Shown piece by piece: positions 15,902 to 24,751 of a stretch of 39,724 bases of DNA. The notes beneath the pieces were generated by a model that was not told where the DNA came from, made no database searches, and was given only the letters and a program-made list of their open reading frames with translations. Both the position numbers and the translations under genes were made by a program. Positions within the stretch are counted from its first letter, which is position 1; each line of letters starts with the position of its first letter. The stretch lies in assembly GCA_021531615.1 (NCBI GenBank), contig JADYUE010000019.1, positions 1 to 39,724 of the forward strand, in the 5' to 3' direction. This DNA is from Fusobacterium varium. GTDB lineage: Bacteria > Fusobacteriota > Fusobacteriia > Fusobacteriales > Fusobacteriaceae.

Positions 15902-18900
15902 ATGTTTAAAATAACTTTTATTACATCTCATTATGACAGTAGTTATATTTTAAAAAAAGTGTGTTATGAACTTGAAAAAGAGTATACTAGAGAGTTTAAT
16001 TTTAGTTTTTTTAACTCAAAAGAAGTTGATGAATCATTGGAAAAATATGAAGAATTGGAAAAACAGTTAGAAACAACTTCCATTGTATTTTTGCTTTTAC
16101 ATGGTGGAGTGTCAAGTTTTAAAAATTTTGATAAGATAAAAAATAATTTTTGGAAGAAAGTTCCATTTTTTATAAATACTACAATTGGTGATGAAAATAG
16201 AGAGTATACAGAGCAAGGTGGAATACCTATTACAACTGTGCATAATATGACAAAATATTATACTTTAGGTGGAGAGAAAAATTATAAAAACCTTATCTTA
16301 TACACAGCTTCACAATTTGGAGAAAAAAGCTATAAATATGAAAATTATCAATATGAGAGATGGGAAGGTATTTACTCTAAAGGAAATTTAGTAGAAAATG
16401 AGAGAGAGTTTATAGAGGAGATCTCTAAAAAAAATAATGTTATTACCATTCTTTTTCATGGAAAGGAGTGGAATAGCAAGAGAATAAAAGTTGTAGATAA
16501 ATTTATAGAGGAGATAGAGAAAGAGGGGGGAACACCTTATGCTATCTTTACTAACTCTATTGAAAGACCTGAAATAAAATCTAAGGGAATAAAATGGGTA
16601 ATAGAAAATTATTTAAAGCATAATGGAAAAGTTATCCCTAAGGTGATAATTAACTTATTAGCATATTCTCAAACAATATTTAGTACTCCTGGAGATGGGG
16701 ATACAGTAGTTGAGAAAAGTATTTTCGAAGATTTACAAATACCTGTAATTCAGGGAATGAGTACTTATCAGAATAGAAAAACATGGGATGTTGATATAAG
16801 AGGACTAGATAGTGAAGCATTGACAACAGGGGTATATTATCCAGAATTTGATGGACAGATAATCTCTGTAACAGCTTGTACATATGAGATAGTAAAAGAT
16901 GAGATAGGAGAGAAAAAGATATTTATTCCAATAGATGAACGTGTAAATAAGATTACAAGAATGGCAATAAATTGGCTTAAATTGGGAGCTAAGAAGAATG
17001 AGGAAAAGAAAATTGCTGTGATTTTTCATAATATGCCTCCAAGAAATGATATGATAGGGAGGGCATTTGGTTTAGATACTCCTGCATCAGTAAACAATAT
17101 GATAAAACTTTTTAAAGAGATTGGAATAAAGCTTGATTATGATTTTAAAGATGGAAATGAGATAATAAATAGAATAATAGCTGGAGTTTCAAATGATAAA
17201 AAGTGGCTAAGTAGTGAAAAAGTTTTAGAAAGAGGTATTGATAAAATCTCTAAAGAAATATATATGGACTGGTTTGAGAAGCTAGATGAAAAAGTAAAAA
17301 AAGAGTTAGAGAAACAATGGGGAAAAGCTCCTGGAGAATTTATGATTTATGATGGATTTTTTCCAGTCCCGGGGATACTCAATGGAAATGTTTTTATAGG
17401 TTTACAACCTTCAAGAGGGATGGAGGAAAAAGCTGAGGAGGTGTACCATAGTACAGATTTTATTATTCCTCATCAATACTACTCTTTTTATAAGTGGATA
17501 AAGGAGATTTTTAAGGCAGATGTGATCTATCATGTAGGAACTCATGGAACATTGGAGTGGTTACCGGGAAAAGAGGTTGGTTTGAGCAGTAGTTGCTGTC
17601 CAGATTTTAATATTGATGATATCCCACATTTATATCCTTATTCAGTAAATATTTCTGGCGAGGGATTACAAGCAAAAAGAAGAAGCAATGCTGTTTTAAT
17701 ATCATATATGATACCAGCACTTACTTTATCTGGAGAATATGAGGAGATAGAGGAGTTAGATGATTTAATAAAACAGTATCATCAAGCTGAATTAAACAGA
17801 AGTTCAAAATTGGAAGATTTACAAGAGGATATTATAAAAAGGGTTTTCCAACACAATTACAATTTAGATATGAATATTAGTGAAAAAGAGATAAGAAATG
17901 ATTATAATAGCTTTATAAATAAACTTCATTCATATGTTGAAGAATTGAAAAGTTCTGTAATAAAAGATGGGTTACACATTTTGGGAGAAGCCGCTTCTGG
18001 AGATAGATTGATATCTTTAATTCATACTCTTTTAAGAGTTGAAAATAGTGGAATGAAACCAGCAGATACCTTAGTTGGAAGAGCTTTAGGATATGATATT
18101 GAATATCTTAAAAATAATCCATATGAAAAAAAGCAGAATGGTAAAACAAACCTAATGATAGTAGATGATATTCAAAATTTAACTGAAAAAGTTATAGGTG
18201 AGATATTGGGAGAAAAGGATTATCAAGGGGTTATTAAGAGTTCTAAAGAGTATTCTATTTTAGATGAAAAATATATTTTAGAATTAGAAAAAAATGTTTT
18301 AGATATTGTTTTACCAAAGATTTTAGCAACAAAAAGAGAAAGCGAAAGTGTAATTAATGGAGCTAATGGAAAATTTATTTTACCTGGGCAATCAGGGTAT
18401 CCAACAAGGGGAAATATAAATATACTTCCAACAGGAACAAATTTTTACTCAATAGATCCATATAAGATACCTTCAAGAGCCTCATGGAAAGTTGGAATAA
18501 AATTAGCAGAGAAGTTGCTTGAAAGATATGCTGAAGATGAGGGGACACTTCCTAAAAATATAGCTATGATTCTTTATAGTGGAGATACAATAAAAACCAA
18601 TGGTGATGATATAGCAGAGGCACTATATTTAATGGGTGTTCGTCCAGTATGGCACAACAATGGAGATAGAGTTATTGGATTAGAGGCTATACCTTATGGA
18701 GAGCTTAAACGACCAAGAATCGATGTTACCCTTCGTATATCTGGGCTTTTTAGAGATACATTCCCAACTTTAATAAAATTATTAGAAGATGCTATGAACA
18801 TTGTTTCACAGTTAGATGAAGATGATGAGATAAATTATATTAAAAAGAATTTAAAAGATGATATAGCAGAGCTTTTAAATCAAGGTTGTTCTTTAAATGA

Positions 18901-19642
18901 GGCAGAAAATATGGCAAAAATTAGGGTGTTTGGTTGCCCTCCGGGAACTTATGGAACAGGGGTAAGAACCTTGATAGAATCACAAAATTGGGAGACAAGA
19001 GAGGATTTAGGAAGAGCATATATAAATTGGAGCAGTCACGCTTATAGTAGCAGTTATCACGGGGAAAAGTTTGAAAATGCCTTTGTTAGTCGTTTAAAGA
19101 AAACAGATATTACAGTAAAAAATGAAGCCTCTGTTGAACTTGATATGCTTGAAAGTGATGATTATTATGCTTATCATGGAGGATTAACAGCAGCAGTAAA
19201 ATATGCTAGTGGAAAAGATGCTAGATCTTATAGTGGAAATACAAGTGATATAAATAATGTTAAAATAAAAAGTTTAAAAGAGGAAACAGCAAGAATAATG
19301 AGATCTCGTATACTGAATCCCAAATGGTTTAAGGGACTTCAACGTCACGGATATAAAGGAGCTTTAGAGATTAGTGCTATGGTAGATGTTATTTTTGGTT
19401 GGGATTCTACTTCAGAGATTGTAGAGGATTGGATGTATGATAAGATCAGTGAAAAGTATGTAGAAAATAGAGAGAATAGAGAGTGGATAAAGGAAAATAA
19501 CCCTCATGCTATGTTAAATATAACAGAGAGATTGTTAGAGGCAGAGAAACGTGGAATGTGGAATATATCTTCTGAAAAGTTAAAAGAGCTAAGAAAAATC
19601 TATCTTGAAATTGAAGGAGATGTGGAAGAAATTGAAGAATAG
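15902..19642 (+). CDS. cobN: CobN-like metallochelatase large subunit, copy 1
   Basis: The 1246 aa protein is a CobN/BchH-family chelatase subunit, the part that binds the tetrapyrrole in cobalto- or magnesium-chelatases. Family blocks are GTHGTLEWLPGKEVGLSSS with His548, ISGEGLQAKRRSNAVLISY, VFGCPPGTYGTGV and YYAYHGGLTAAVKYASGKD near the C terminus. ATG 15902 is chosen because GAAGGAG lies just ahead, and MFKITFITS matches the start of the second copy. It has no signal peptide, so it should act in the cytoplasm. No corrin biosynthesis genes accompany it. Metal insertion, removal (as shown for the CobN-like HmuS on heme) or exchange are all possible. Confidence 0.9.
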   Translation: MFKITFITSHYDSSYILKKVCYELEKEYTREFNFSFFNSKEVDESLEKYEELEKQLETTSIVFLLLHGGVSSFKNFDKIKNNFWKKVPFFINTTIGDENREYTEQGGIPITTVHNMTKYYTLGGEKNYKNLILYTASQFGEKSYKYENYQYERWEGIYSKGNLVENEREFIEEISKKNNVITILFHGKEWNSKRIKVVDKFIEEIEKEGGTPYAIFTNSIERPEIKSKGIKWVIENYLKHNGKVIPKVIINLLAYSQTIFSTPGDGDTVVEKSIFEDLQIPVIQGMSTYQNRKTWDVDIRGLDSEALTTGVYYPEFDGQIISVTACTYEIVKDEIGEKKIFIPIDERVNKITRMAINWLKLGAKKNEEKKIAVIFHNMPPRNDMIGRAFGLDTPASVNNMIKLFKEIGIKLDYDFKDGNEIINRIIAGVSNDKKWLSSEKVLERGIDKISKEIYMDWFEKLDEKVKKELEKQWGKAPGEFMIYDGFFPVPGILNGNVFIGLQPSRGMEEKAEEVYHSTDFIIPHQYYSFYKWIKEIFKADVIYHVGTHGTLEWLPGKEVGLSSSCCPDFNIDDIPHLYPYSVNISGEGLQAKRRSNAVLISYMIPALTLSGEYEEIEELDDLIKQYHQAELNRSSKLEDLQEDIIKRVFQHNYNLDMNISEKEIRNDYNSFINKLHSYVEELKSSVIKDGLHILGEAASGDRLISLIHTLLRVENSGMKPADTLVGRALGYDIEYLKNNPYEKKQNGKTNLMIVDDIQNLTEKVIGEILGEKDYQGVIKSSKEYSILDEKYILELEKNVLDIVLPKILATKRESESVINGANGKFILPGQSGYPTRGNINILPTGTNFYSIDPYKIPSRASWKVGIKLAEKLLERYAEDEGTLPKNIAMILYSGDTIKTNGDDIAEALYLMGVRPVWHNNGDRVIGLEAIPYGELKRPRIDVTLRISGLFRDTFPTLIKLLEDAMNIVSQLDEDDEINYIKKNLKDDIAELLNQGCSLNEAENMAKIRVFGCPPGTYGTGVRTLIESQNWETREDLGRAYINWSSHAYSSSYHGEKFENAFVSRLKKTDITVKNEASVELDMLESDDYYAYHGGLTAAVKYASGKDARSYSGNTSDINNVKIKSLKEETARIMRSRILNPKWFKGLQRHGYKGALEISAMVDVIFGWDSTSEIVEDWMYDKISEKYVENRENREWIKENNPHAMLNITERLLEAEKRGMWNISSEKLKELRKIYLEIEGDVEEIEE

Positions 19643-19663
19643 AGATAAATTATAAATAAACTA

Positions 19664-19692
19664 TTGACTTTTTAGTTTAATTATAGTACTCT
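19664..19692 (+). promoter_or_regulatory. Probable promoter before the second riboswitch
   Basis: TTGACT at 19664-19669 is followed after 17 bases by TACTCT at 19687-19692, a weak but acceptable -10. The same TTGAC-17-TA arrangement followed by TAAATTAGAA occurs at the promoter at 14920. It begins only 21 bases after the CobN-1 stop. Confidence 0.55.
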
Positions 19693-19716
19693 TAAATTAG
19701 AAATAAAACAAAAAAT

Positions 19717-19864
19717 AATTAGGTGCATAAAGCTTAATAGAGGAAGTAGGGTGCGAATCCCTCACAGTGAAAACTGCTGTATGGTGGACGAAATCACGAT
19801 AAACCACTGGGAAACTGGGAAGGTGTGAAAGTAGGATGAAGCTAAGTCAGAAGACTTACCAATT
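19717..19864 (+). promoter_or_regulatory. Cobalamin riboswitch aptamer (second, + strand)
   Basis: The segment has the B12 box AAGTCAGAAGACTTACC at 19844-19860, the core GCTGTATGGTGGACG region, the CCACTGGGAAACTGGGAAGG element and a P1 helix (AATTAGGT near 19717-19724 with ACCAATT at 19858-19864, one bulged A). ACCAATTA can alternatively pair with TAATTGGT at 19909-19916, next to the terminator, and CTTACC with GGTAAG inside the terminator arm. This fits an OFF switch acting by termination on the long receptor/transport/chelatase transcript. Confidence 0.95.
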
Positions 19865-19917
19865 AATCATATAAATAATCATGTAAAATAGGATTTTTTC
19901 ATTATTTGTAATTGGTG

Positions 19918-19957
19918 CTCTGGTTAGGTAAGATGTTTACCTAATCAGGGTTTTTTA
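19918..19957 (+). terminator. Riboswitch-controlled terminator (second)
   Basis: A fourteen-pair stem (CTCTGGTTAGGTAA at 19918-19931 with TTACCTAATCAGGG at 19937-19950, two wobbles) is followed by TTTTTT. It would also stop transcripts reading through from CobN-1, which has no terminator of its own. Confidence 0.9.
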
Positions 19958-20005
19958 ATTTTGCTTAAAAAATATTAAAAATATATAAAAAATCTAGGAG
20001 GAATA

Positions 20006-21979
20006 ATGAAAAAATACTTAATGCTAGCAGCTATATTAGCTGTTGGAACAACTGCAATGGCAGAAGAAAATTTAGCAAGTCAAAAATTAAAGGAGACAGT
20101 TATTACTACAACTGAAAGCTTTGGAACATCAGCACATGAAACAGCTAAAAACGTTTATGTAGTAACTGCTGAAGAGATTAAAGAAAAGGGAGCTTTAACT
20201 ATTGATGAAGCTTTAAAAGGAGTACCGGGAGTAATTGTTAGAAAAATGGATGGAGCCTCTCCAAAAATAGATTTAAGAGGGTCAGGAGCAACTTCTAATT
20301 ACAACACAGTAATTCTTTTAGATGGAATCCCTTTTAATAGTTTTAATGGAGCAGACATAACATCTATTCCAATAGGAGAAGTTGAAAAAATTGAAATTAT
20401 CCAAGGTGGAGGAGCTGTAATGTATGGGGATGGTGCTATTGGAGGGGTTGTAAATATTATAACTAAAGCACCAGAAAATAAAGTAAATTATGGTAGTGTA
20501 GGTTTAGAAGCAGGTTCTTGGGAAACAACAAGAGCAAATTTAACTTATGGAACTAAAATTGGAGAAAAACTGTTAGTTAATACCTCTTATTCTGGATATT
20601 CAAGTATGGATTATAGAGATAGAAATCCTGAATATAAAAATGATGAAGATAGAAGAGAATCTATTTGGTTAAGAGGTAAATATCTATTAAAAGATGGAAA
20701 TATAGAGTTAAGATATAATCATAATAAAACAAAAGATTATTATACTGGATATTTGGAAAAATCTCAATTTGAAGATAAACCTACTCAAATAGGTTCATAT
20801 GGAGGACTTATTCATAGTATAACTGATATTTGGAATCTTTCATATAATAAAAAATTAACAGATAAATTAGATTTCTTAATTTATGGTGGATATTCAGAAG
20901 AGGAAAGTAAAAACCAAAATACTTTAACAAAAGAATATTTTATTAAACCACAAGTAAAATATAGTTATGGAGATAATAGTTATATTATCGTAGGTGGAGA
21001 TTATAGAGATGGAAATAGAGAATTTAAAACACCAGTAACTGTAAATGGAAAGGTTCAAAAATCTCCAGATGATGAAAGAGAATCATATGCTGGATATATT
21101 ATGAATAAAACTACATTTGGAAACTTAGAGTTTACTCAAGGATATAGAAGAGAAAGAGTAGAATATAAATATAGTTCTAAAATATATGGTGAGAATTGGC
21201 AATTAGTGGAAATAAAACCTATGGATGCTGATTATTCAAATAATGATAGCTATGAATTTGGAGTAAACTATCTATACTCTGATACAGGAAATCTCTACTT
21301 TAACTATACTAGAGCAATGAGAACTCCAACTATATCTGATGCTGGATATTGGTATGGAGATGTAAAAACTCAAAAAAATGATATTTATGAAATTGGAGTA
21401 AGAGATTACTATAAAAATACATCATTAGCAGCTTCAGTATTCTATATTGAATCAGATAATGAAATTTATTATGATAAAACTGATGCAAATAATGATAGAA
21501 ATAGAAACTTTGATGGAAAAGTTGAAAGAACAGGAGCTCAATTATCTTTAGCACACTATTTTGATAAATTAACTTTAAGAGAAAATATTTCATATATTAA
21601 ACCTGAGGTAACAAGTGGTAAGTATGATGGTAATACATTTGCAGGAGTTCCAGAATGGACATTAAACCTAGGAGCAACATATAGATTTAATGAAAAATTA
21701 TATGTAAATACAGATATCTATTATCAAGCTGATGCTTATGCAGAAGATGATTTTGACAACTATTTTGGAAAAGATAATGATTATGTAACTGTAGATGCAA
21801 ATATCTCTTATACTTTAGATAATGGATTAGAATTATATGGAGGAATAAGAAACTTATTTGATGAAGAGTATTGTAATACAATCACTTCAACAAGATCACC
21901 TTGGGATGCAGGTCCTAGAACACTATTCTACCCAGCAGATGGAAGAAGCTATTATGCAGGATTTAGATATAATTTCTAA
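20006..21979 (+). CDS. TonB-dependent outer-membrane receptor, BtuB-like, second copy
   Basis: The 657 aa product has a signal peptide (MKKYLMLAAILAVGTTAMA), a TonB-box-like LKETVITT, a plug domain (about 35-155, with VILLDGIPFNS and GAIGGVVNIITKA), a barrel, and the terminal AGFRYNF. It is homologous to the receptor at 12579 (similar spacing and plug) but clearly diverged. It is the first gene after the second cobalamin riboswitch, so a corrinoid ligand is likely. A hairpin without a U-run follows, possibly letting the receptor be made in excess over the downstream genes. AGGAGGA precedes the ATG. Confidence 0.92.
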   Translation: MKKYLMLAAILAVGTTAMAEENLASQKLKETVITTTESFGTSAHETAKNVYVVTAEEIKEKGALTIDEALKGVPGVIVRKMDGASPKIDLRGSGATSNYNTVILLDGIPFNSFNGADITSIPIGEVEKIEIIQGGGAVMYGDGAIGGVVNIITKAPENKVNYGSVGLEAGSWETTRANLTYGTKIGEKLLVNTSYSGYSSMDYRDRNPEYKNDEDRRESIWLRGKYLLKDGNIELRYNHNKTKDYYTGYLEKSQFEDKPTQIGSYGGLIHSITDIWNLSYNKKLTDKLDFLIYGGYSEEESKNQNTLTKEYFIKPQVKYSYGDNSYIIVGGDYRDGNREFKTPVTVNGKVQKSPDDERESYAGYIMNKTTFGNLEFTQGYRRERVEYKYSSKIYGENWQLVEIKPMDADYSNNDSYEFGVNYLYSDTGNLYFNYTRAMRTPTISDAGYWYGDVKTQKNDIYEIGVRDYYKNTSLAASVFYIESDNEIYYDKTDANNDRNRNFDGKVERTGAQLSLAHYFDKLTLRENISYIKPEVTSGKYDGNTFAGVPEWTLNLGATYRFNEKLYVNTDIYYQADAYAEDDFDNYFGKDNDYVTVDANISYTLDNGLELYGGIRNLFDEEYCNTITSTRSPWDAGPRTLFYPADGRSYYAGFRYNF

Positions 21980-21990
21980 TAAAATTTAAC

Positions 21991-22026
21991 AATAAAGCAG
22001 GTAGAAATTTCTCTGCCTGCTTTATT
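21991..22026 (+). other. Intra-operon hairpin after the TonB receptor
   Basis: AATAAAGCAGG (21991-22001) pairs perfectly over eleven bases with 22016-22026, with a smaller inner pairing. The following bases are AAGTATAG, not a T run, so it may be a leaky terminator or an RNA 3'-end stabiliser. No new promoter was convincing before the next gene. Confidence 0.7.
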
Positions 22027-22066
22027 AAGTATAGTTAATTTTTTAATGTTTTAAGTGAGGCAAAAA

Positions 22067-22945
22067 TTGAAAAAAACAGCTTATTTAATTGTTTTATTAA
22101 TAGTATTTTTAACAAGTAGTATTTTTGGAAAAGAGATAACACCTAAAAAATATAAAAGAATAGTTTCATTGACTTTAAGTGGTGATGAAATGATATTAAG
22201 TTTAGTAAATTCAGATAGAATAGTTGGTTTAAGCGGAAAGATAAATGAAGACCCTGAAATATCATATGTTGTAGAAGAGGCTAAAAAGTTTCCAAAGGTA
22301 GAAAGCAATATAGAAAAGATGATTGAGTTAGATCCAGATCTTGTTATTACAGCAGATTGGATGAAAAAAGAGATATTGATGCAGATAGAAGAAACAGGAG
22401 CTAATGTCTACACATACAAAACTCCTAAAACTTTTGAAGAACAAAAACAGTTGATAAAAGAGTTGGCTAGTATAGTAGATGAAAGAGAAAATGGAGAAAA
22501 AATAGTCAATAATATGGAGCAAAGGCTTAGAGTTATTCAAAATAAAATAGAAAAAAATTATTGTGGGGAAAAATTAAAAATAATGTTTTATACACCTTTT
22601 GAAACAACAAGTGGAAAAAATACAACTTTTGATGATATGGTAAAACTTATTGGTGGAATAAATATAGCTGCCGAAAATGGAATTGAAAACTCTGAAAAGA
22701 TTAATAAAGAAAAGGTAATAGAGTTAGATCCAGATATTATAATTATTCCAATATGGGATAAATATACAGATGGAGAGGAGTTTTTAGACTTTTTTATTAA
22801 TGATATAAGCCTTCAAGATTTAAAAGCAGTGAAAAGCAAAAGGGTTATCCCTGTAAAATATAAGGTAACTGCTCCAACTTCACAATATATGATTGATGGA
22901 ATAGAGGTATTAGCAAAAAAAATATATAACTTGGAGGAGAGATGA
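22067..22945 (+). CDS. btuF: Periplasmic corrinoid binding protein (BtuF-like), copy 2
   Basis: The 292 aa product has a signal peptide (MKKTAYLIVLLIVFLTSSIFG) and BtuF/FecB lobes: SLTLSGDEMILSLVNSDRIVGLSG, ELDPDLVITADW, and KVIELDPDIIIIPIWD. I prefer the TTG at 22067, because GAGG at 22057-22060 is well spaced for it and it gives a standard signal peptide. The GTG at 22055 is in frame but has no ribosome site. It is a paralogue of the protein at 14992. Permease and ATPase genes follow directly, so this should be the periplasmic carrier for that transporter. Confidence 0.88.
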   Translation: MKKTAYLIVLLIVFLTSSIFGKEITPKKYKRIVSLTLSGDEMILSLVNSDRIVGLSGKINEDPEISYVVEEAKKFPKVESNIEKMIELDPDLVITADWMKKEILMQIEETGANVYTYKTPKTFEEQKQLIKELASIVDERENGEKIVNNMEQRLRVIQNKIEKNYCGEKLKIMFYTPFETTSGKNTTFDDMVKLIGGINIAAENGIENSEKINKEKVIELDPDIIIIPIWDKYTDGEEFLDFFINDISLQDLKAVKSKRVIPVKYKVTAPTSQYMIDGIEVLAKKIYNLEER

Positions 22946-22946
22946 T

Positions 22947-23975
22947 TTGAAAAAAGAAAAAATAGATTTTAATATATTTATGCTGTTGTTGTTGATAGCC
23001 ATTATTCTATTTTCACTATTTTATGGGGCAGTAAAAGTGCCAATTCCAGAAGTTGTAAAGATACTTTTAAATAAAATAGGTGGAACAGATTTTCAAATAG
23101 CAAAGAAAAGTTATATTCCTATTGTATTTTATGTAAGATTTCCAAGGGTAATGACAGCAGTAATTGTAGGGGGAGCATTAGCTGTTTGTGGTTGTACAAT
23201 GCAAAGCCTTTTAAAAAACCCCATAGCAGATTCTGGGATAATAGGTATCTCTAGTGGAGCAAGTTTAGGGGCAGTGCTGTCAATAGCTTTAGGGTTAAGT
23301 TCATTAAGTATTTTTGCAATGCCATTTTTTTCAATATGTTTTTCTCTTTTAGTATCTTCTATTGTATACAAGTTAGCATCTTTAAAAGGTAGAACAGACA
23401 ATCTTTTGCTTATCTTATCAGGAATAGCAATAAGTAGTTTTGTAGGAGCTATCTCCTCTATGATTTTAACAAATCTTATGGAATCTCAAATAAAAGAGTA
23501 TATATTTTGGGCAATAGGAAGTTTAAGTGGAAGAAGATGGGAGCACTTTCTTTTTGGGGTATTTCCAATTTTAATACTTACTTTTATTCTTTTTTACTAT
23601 GGTAAAGAGTTGAATATACTTTTATTGGGAGATGAGGAGGCAAAATCTTTAGGAATAAATATTAGAAAAATAAGAAAGAAAATTTTAATAATTATAGCTA
23701 TGCTTACGGCGATATCTGTATGTATAAGTGGAAATATAGGGTTTGTAGGGCTTATTGTTCCACATATGTTGAGAAAAATAATAGGAGCTGACAACAGAAA
23801 GTTATTGAAAGCATCTTTTCTAGCAGGGGCTTTTTTTCTAACATTTAGTGATTTGATCTCAAGAGTTGTTTTAGCTCCAAGTGAAGTAAGTGTAGGAATA
23901 ATCACTTCATTAATTGGGGCACCTTACTTTATTTATTTAATTATAAAAATTAGAAAAGAGGGTAGGGGATTATAA
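22947..23975 (+). CDS. btuC: BtuC/FecCD-type ABC transporter permease
   Basis: The 342 aa protein has about ten transmembrane segments and the FecCD/BtuC signatures: VRFPRVMTAVIVGGALAVCGC (about 56-75), LLKNPIADSGIIGISSGAS, and GLIVPHMLRK in the ATPase-coupling region. The start is a TTG at 22947 with GGAGGA upstream, one base after the previous stop. It forms the inner-membrane pore of an importer with the proteins at 22067 and 23975. Corrinoid specificity is inferred from the riboswitch and the CbiZ-like neighbour. Heme or siderophore permeases have the same fold. Confidence 0.88.
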   Translation: MKKEKIDFNIFMLLLLIAIILFSLFYGAVKVPIPEVVKILLNKIGGTDFQIAKKSYIPIVFYVRFPRVMTAVIVGGALAVCGCTMQSLLKNPIADSGIIGISSGASLGAVLSIALGLSSLSIFAMPFFSICFSLLVSSIVYKLASLKGRTDNLLLILSGIAISSFVGAISSMILTNLMESQIKEYIFWAIGSLSGRRWEHFLFGVFPILILTFILFYYGKELNILLLGDEEAKSLGINIRKIRKKILIIIAMLTAISVCISGNIGFVGLIVPHMLRKIIGADNRKLLKASFLAGAFFLTFSDLISRVVLAPSEVSVGIITSLIGAPYFIYLIIKIRKEGRGL

Positions 23976-24742
23976 TGAATTTAAAAATAGATAATATCTG
24001 TTACTCTATAGGGGAAAGAGAGATTTTAAAGAATATATCTTTTCAATGTAAAGAGGAGGAGATTATAGGGATAATTGGTCCAAATGGATCAGGAAAAACA
24101 ACACTATTAAAAACAATAAATGGTATAAATCAGATAAAATCTGGAAATATATTTTTTAATGAAAGAAATATAAGGGAGTATAAAGAGAAAGAGTTAGCAC
24201 AAAATATCTCTTTTATGAATCAAAATACAAATTTAGGCTTTGATTTTCCTTGTGTAGATGTAGTTGTATTAGGAAGATATCCATATTTAGAGAGATTTCA
24301 AGAGTATGGTAAAAAAGATAGAGAGATTGCAGAGAGATATATGCAACTTACAGATACTTTAAAATTTAAGGATAAATCAATATTGGAATTGTCTGGTGGA
24401 GAGAGACAAAGGGTACTTTTTGCAAAGGTATTGACTCAAGAAAGTAAAGTGATGTTGTTAGATGAGCCTTCAGCAAGTATGGATATGATGTATGAAGATG
24501 AGCTTTTTAAAATTGTTAAAAAGATGCAAGAGGAGAAAAAGACTGTAATTGCAGTTATACATAATTTAAGAATAGCAATAAAATATTGTACAAGATTAAT
24601 TTTATTGTCGAATGGGAAAATAGTAGCTGATGGAACACCAAAAGAGGTTATAACAGAGGAGAACTTAAATAAGGTTTATGGAATAAATGCCAAAATATAT
24701 AAAAATCCAATAACAGGAGAGCTAGATTTTTGCATATTATAA
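23975..24742 (+). CDS. btuD: BtuD/FecE-type ABC transporter ATPase
   Basis: The 255 aa protein is a complete ABC ATPase: Walker A GPNGSGKTT (about 38-46), Q-loop region NQNTNLGF, signature LSGGERQRV and Walker B VMLLDEPSASMD, then the switch histidine in AVIHNLR. The start overlaps the permease stop as TAATG, so translation is coupled. It powers the importer formed with the preceding permease and binding protein and probably also serves the orphan binding protein at 14992 (inference). Confidence 0.92.
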   Translation: MNLKIDNICYSIGEREILKNISFQCKEEEIIGIIGPNGSGKTTLLKTINGINQIKSGNIFFNERNIREYKEKELAQNISFMNQNTNLGFDFPCVDVVVLGRYPYLERFQEYGKKDREIAERYMQLTDTLKFKDKSILELSGGERQRVLFAKVLTQESKVMLLDEPSASMDMMYEDELFKIVKKMQEEKKTVIAVIHNLRIAIKYCTRLILLSNGKIVADGTPKEVITEENLNKVYGINAKIYKNPITGELDFCIL

Positions 24743-24751
24743 GGGGGATCA

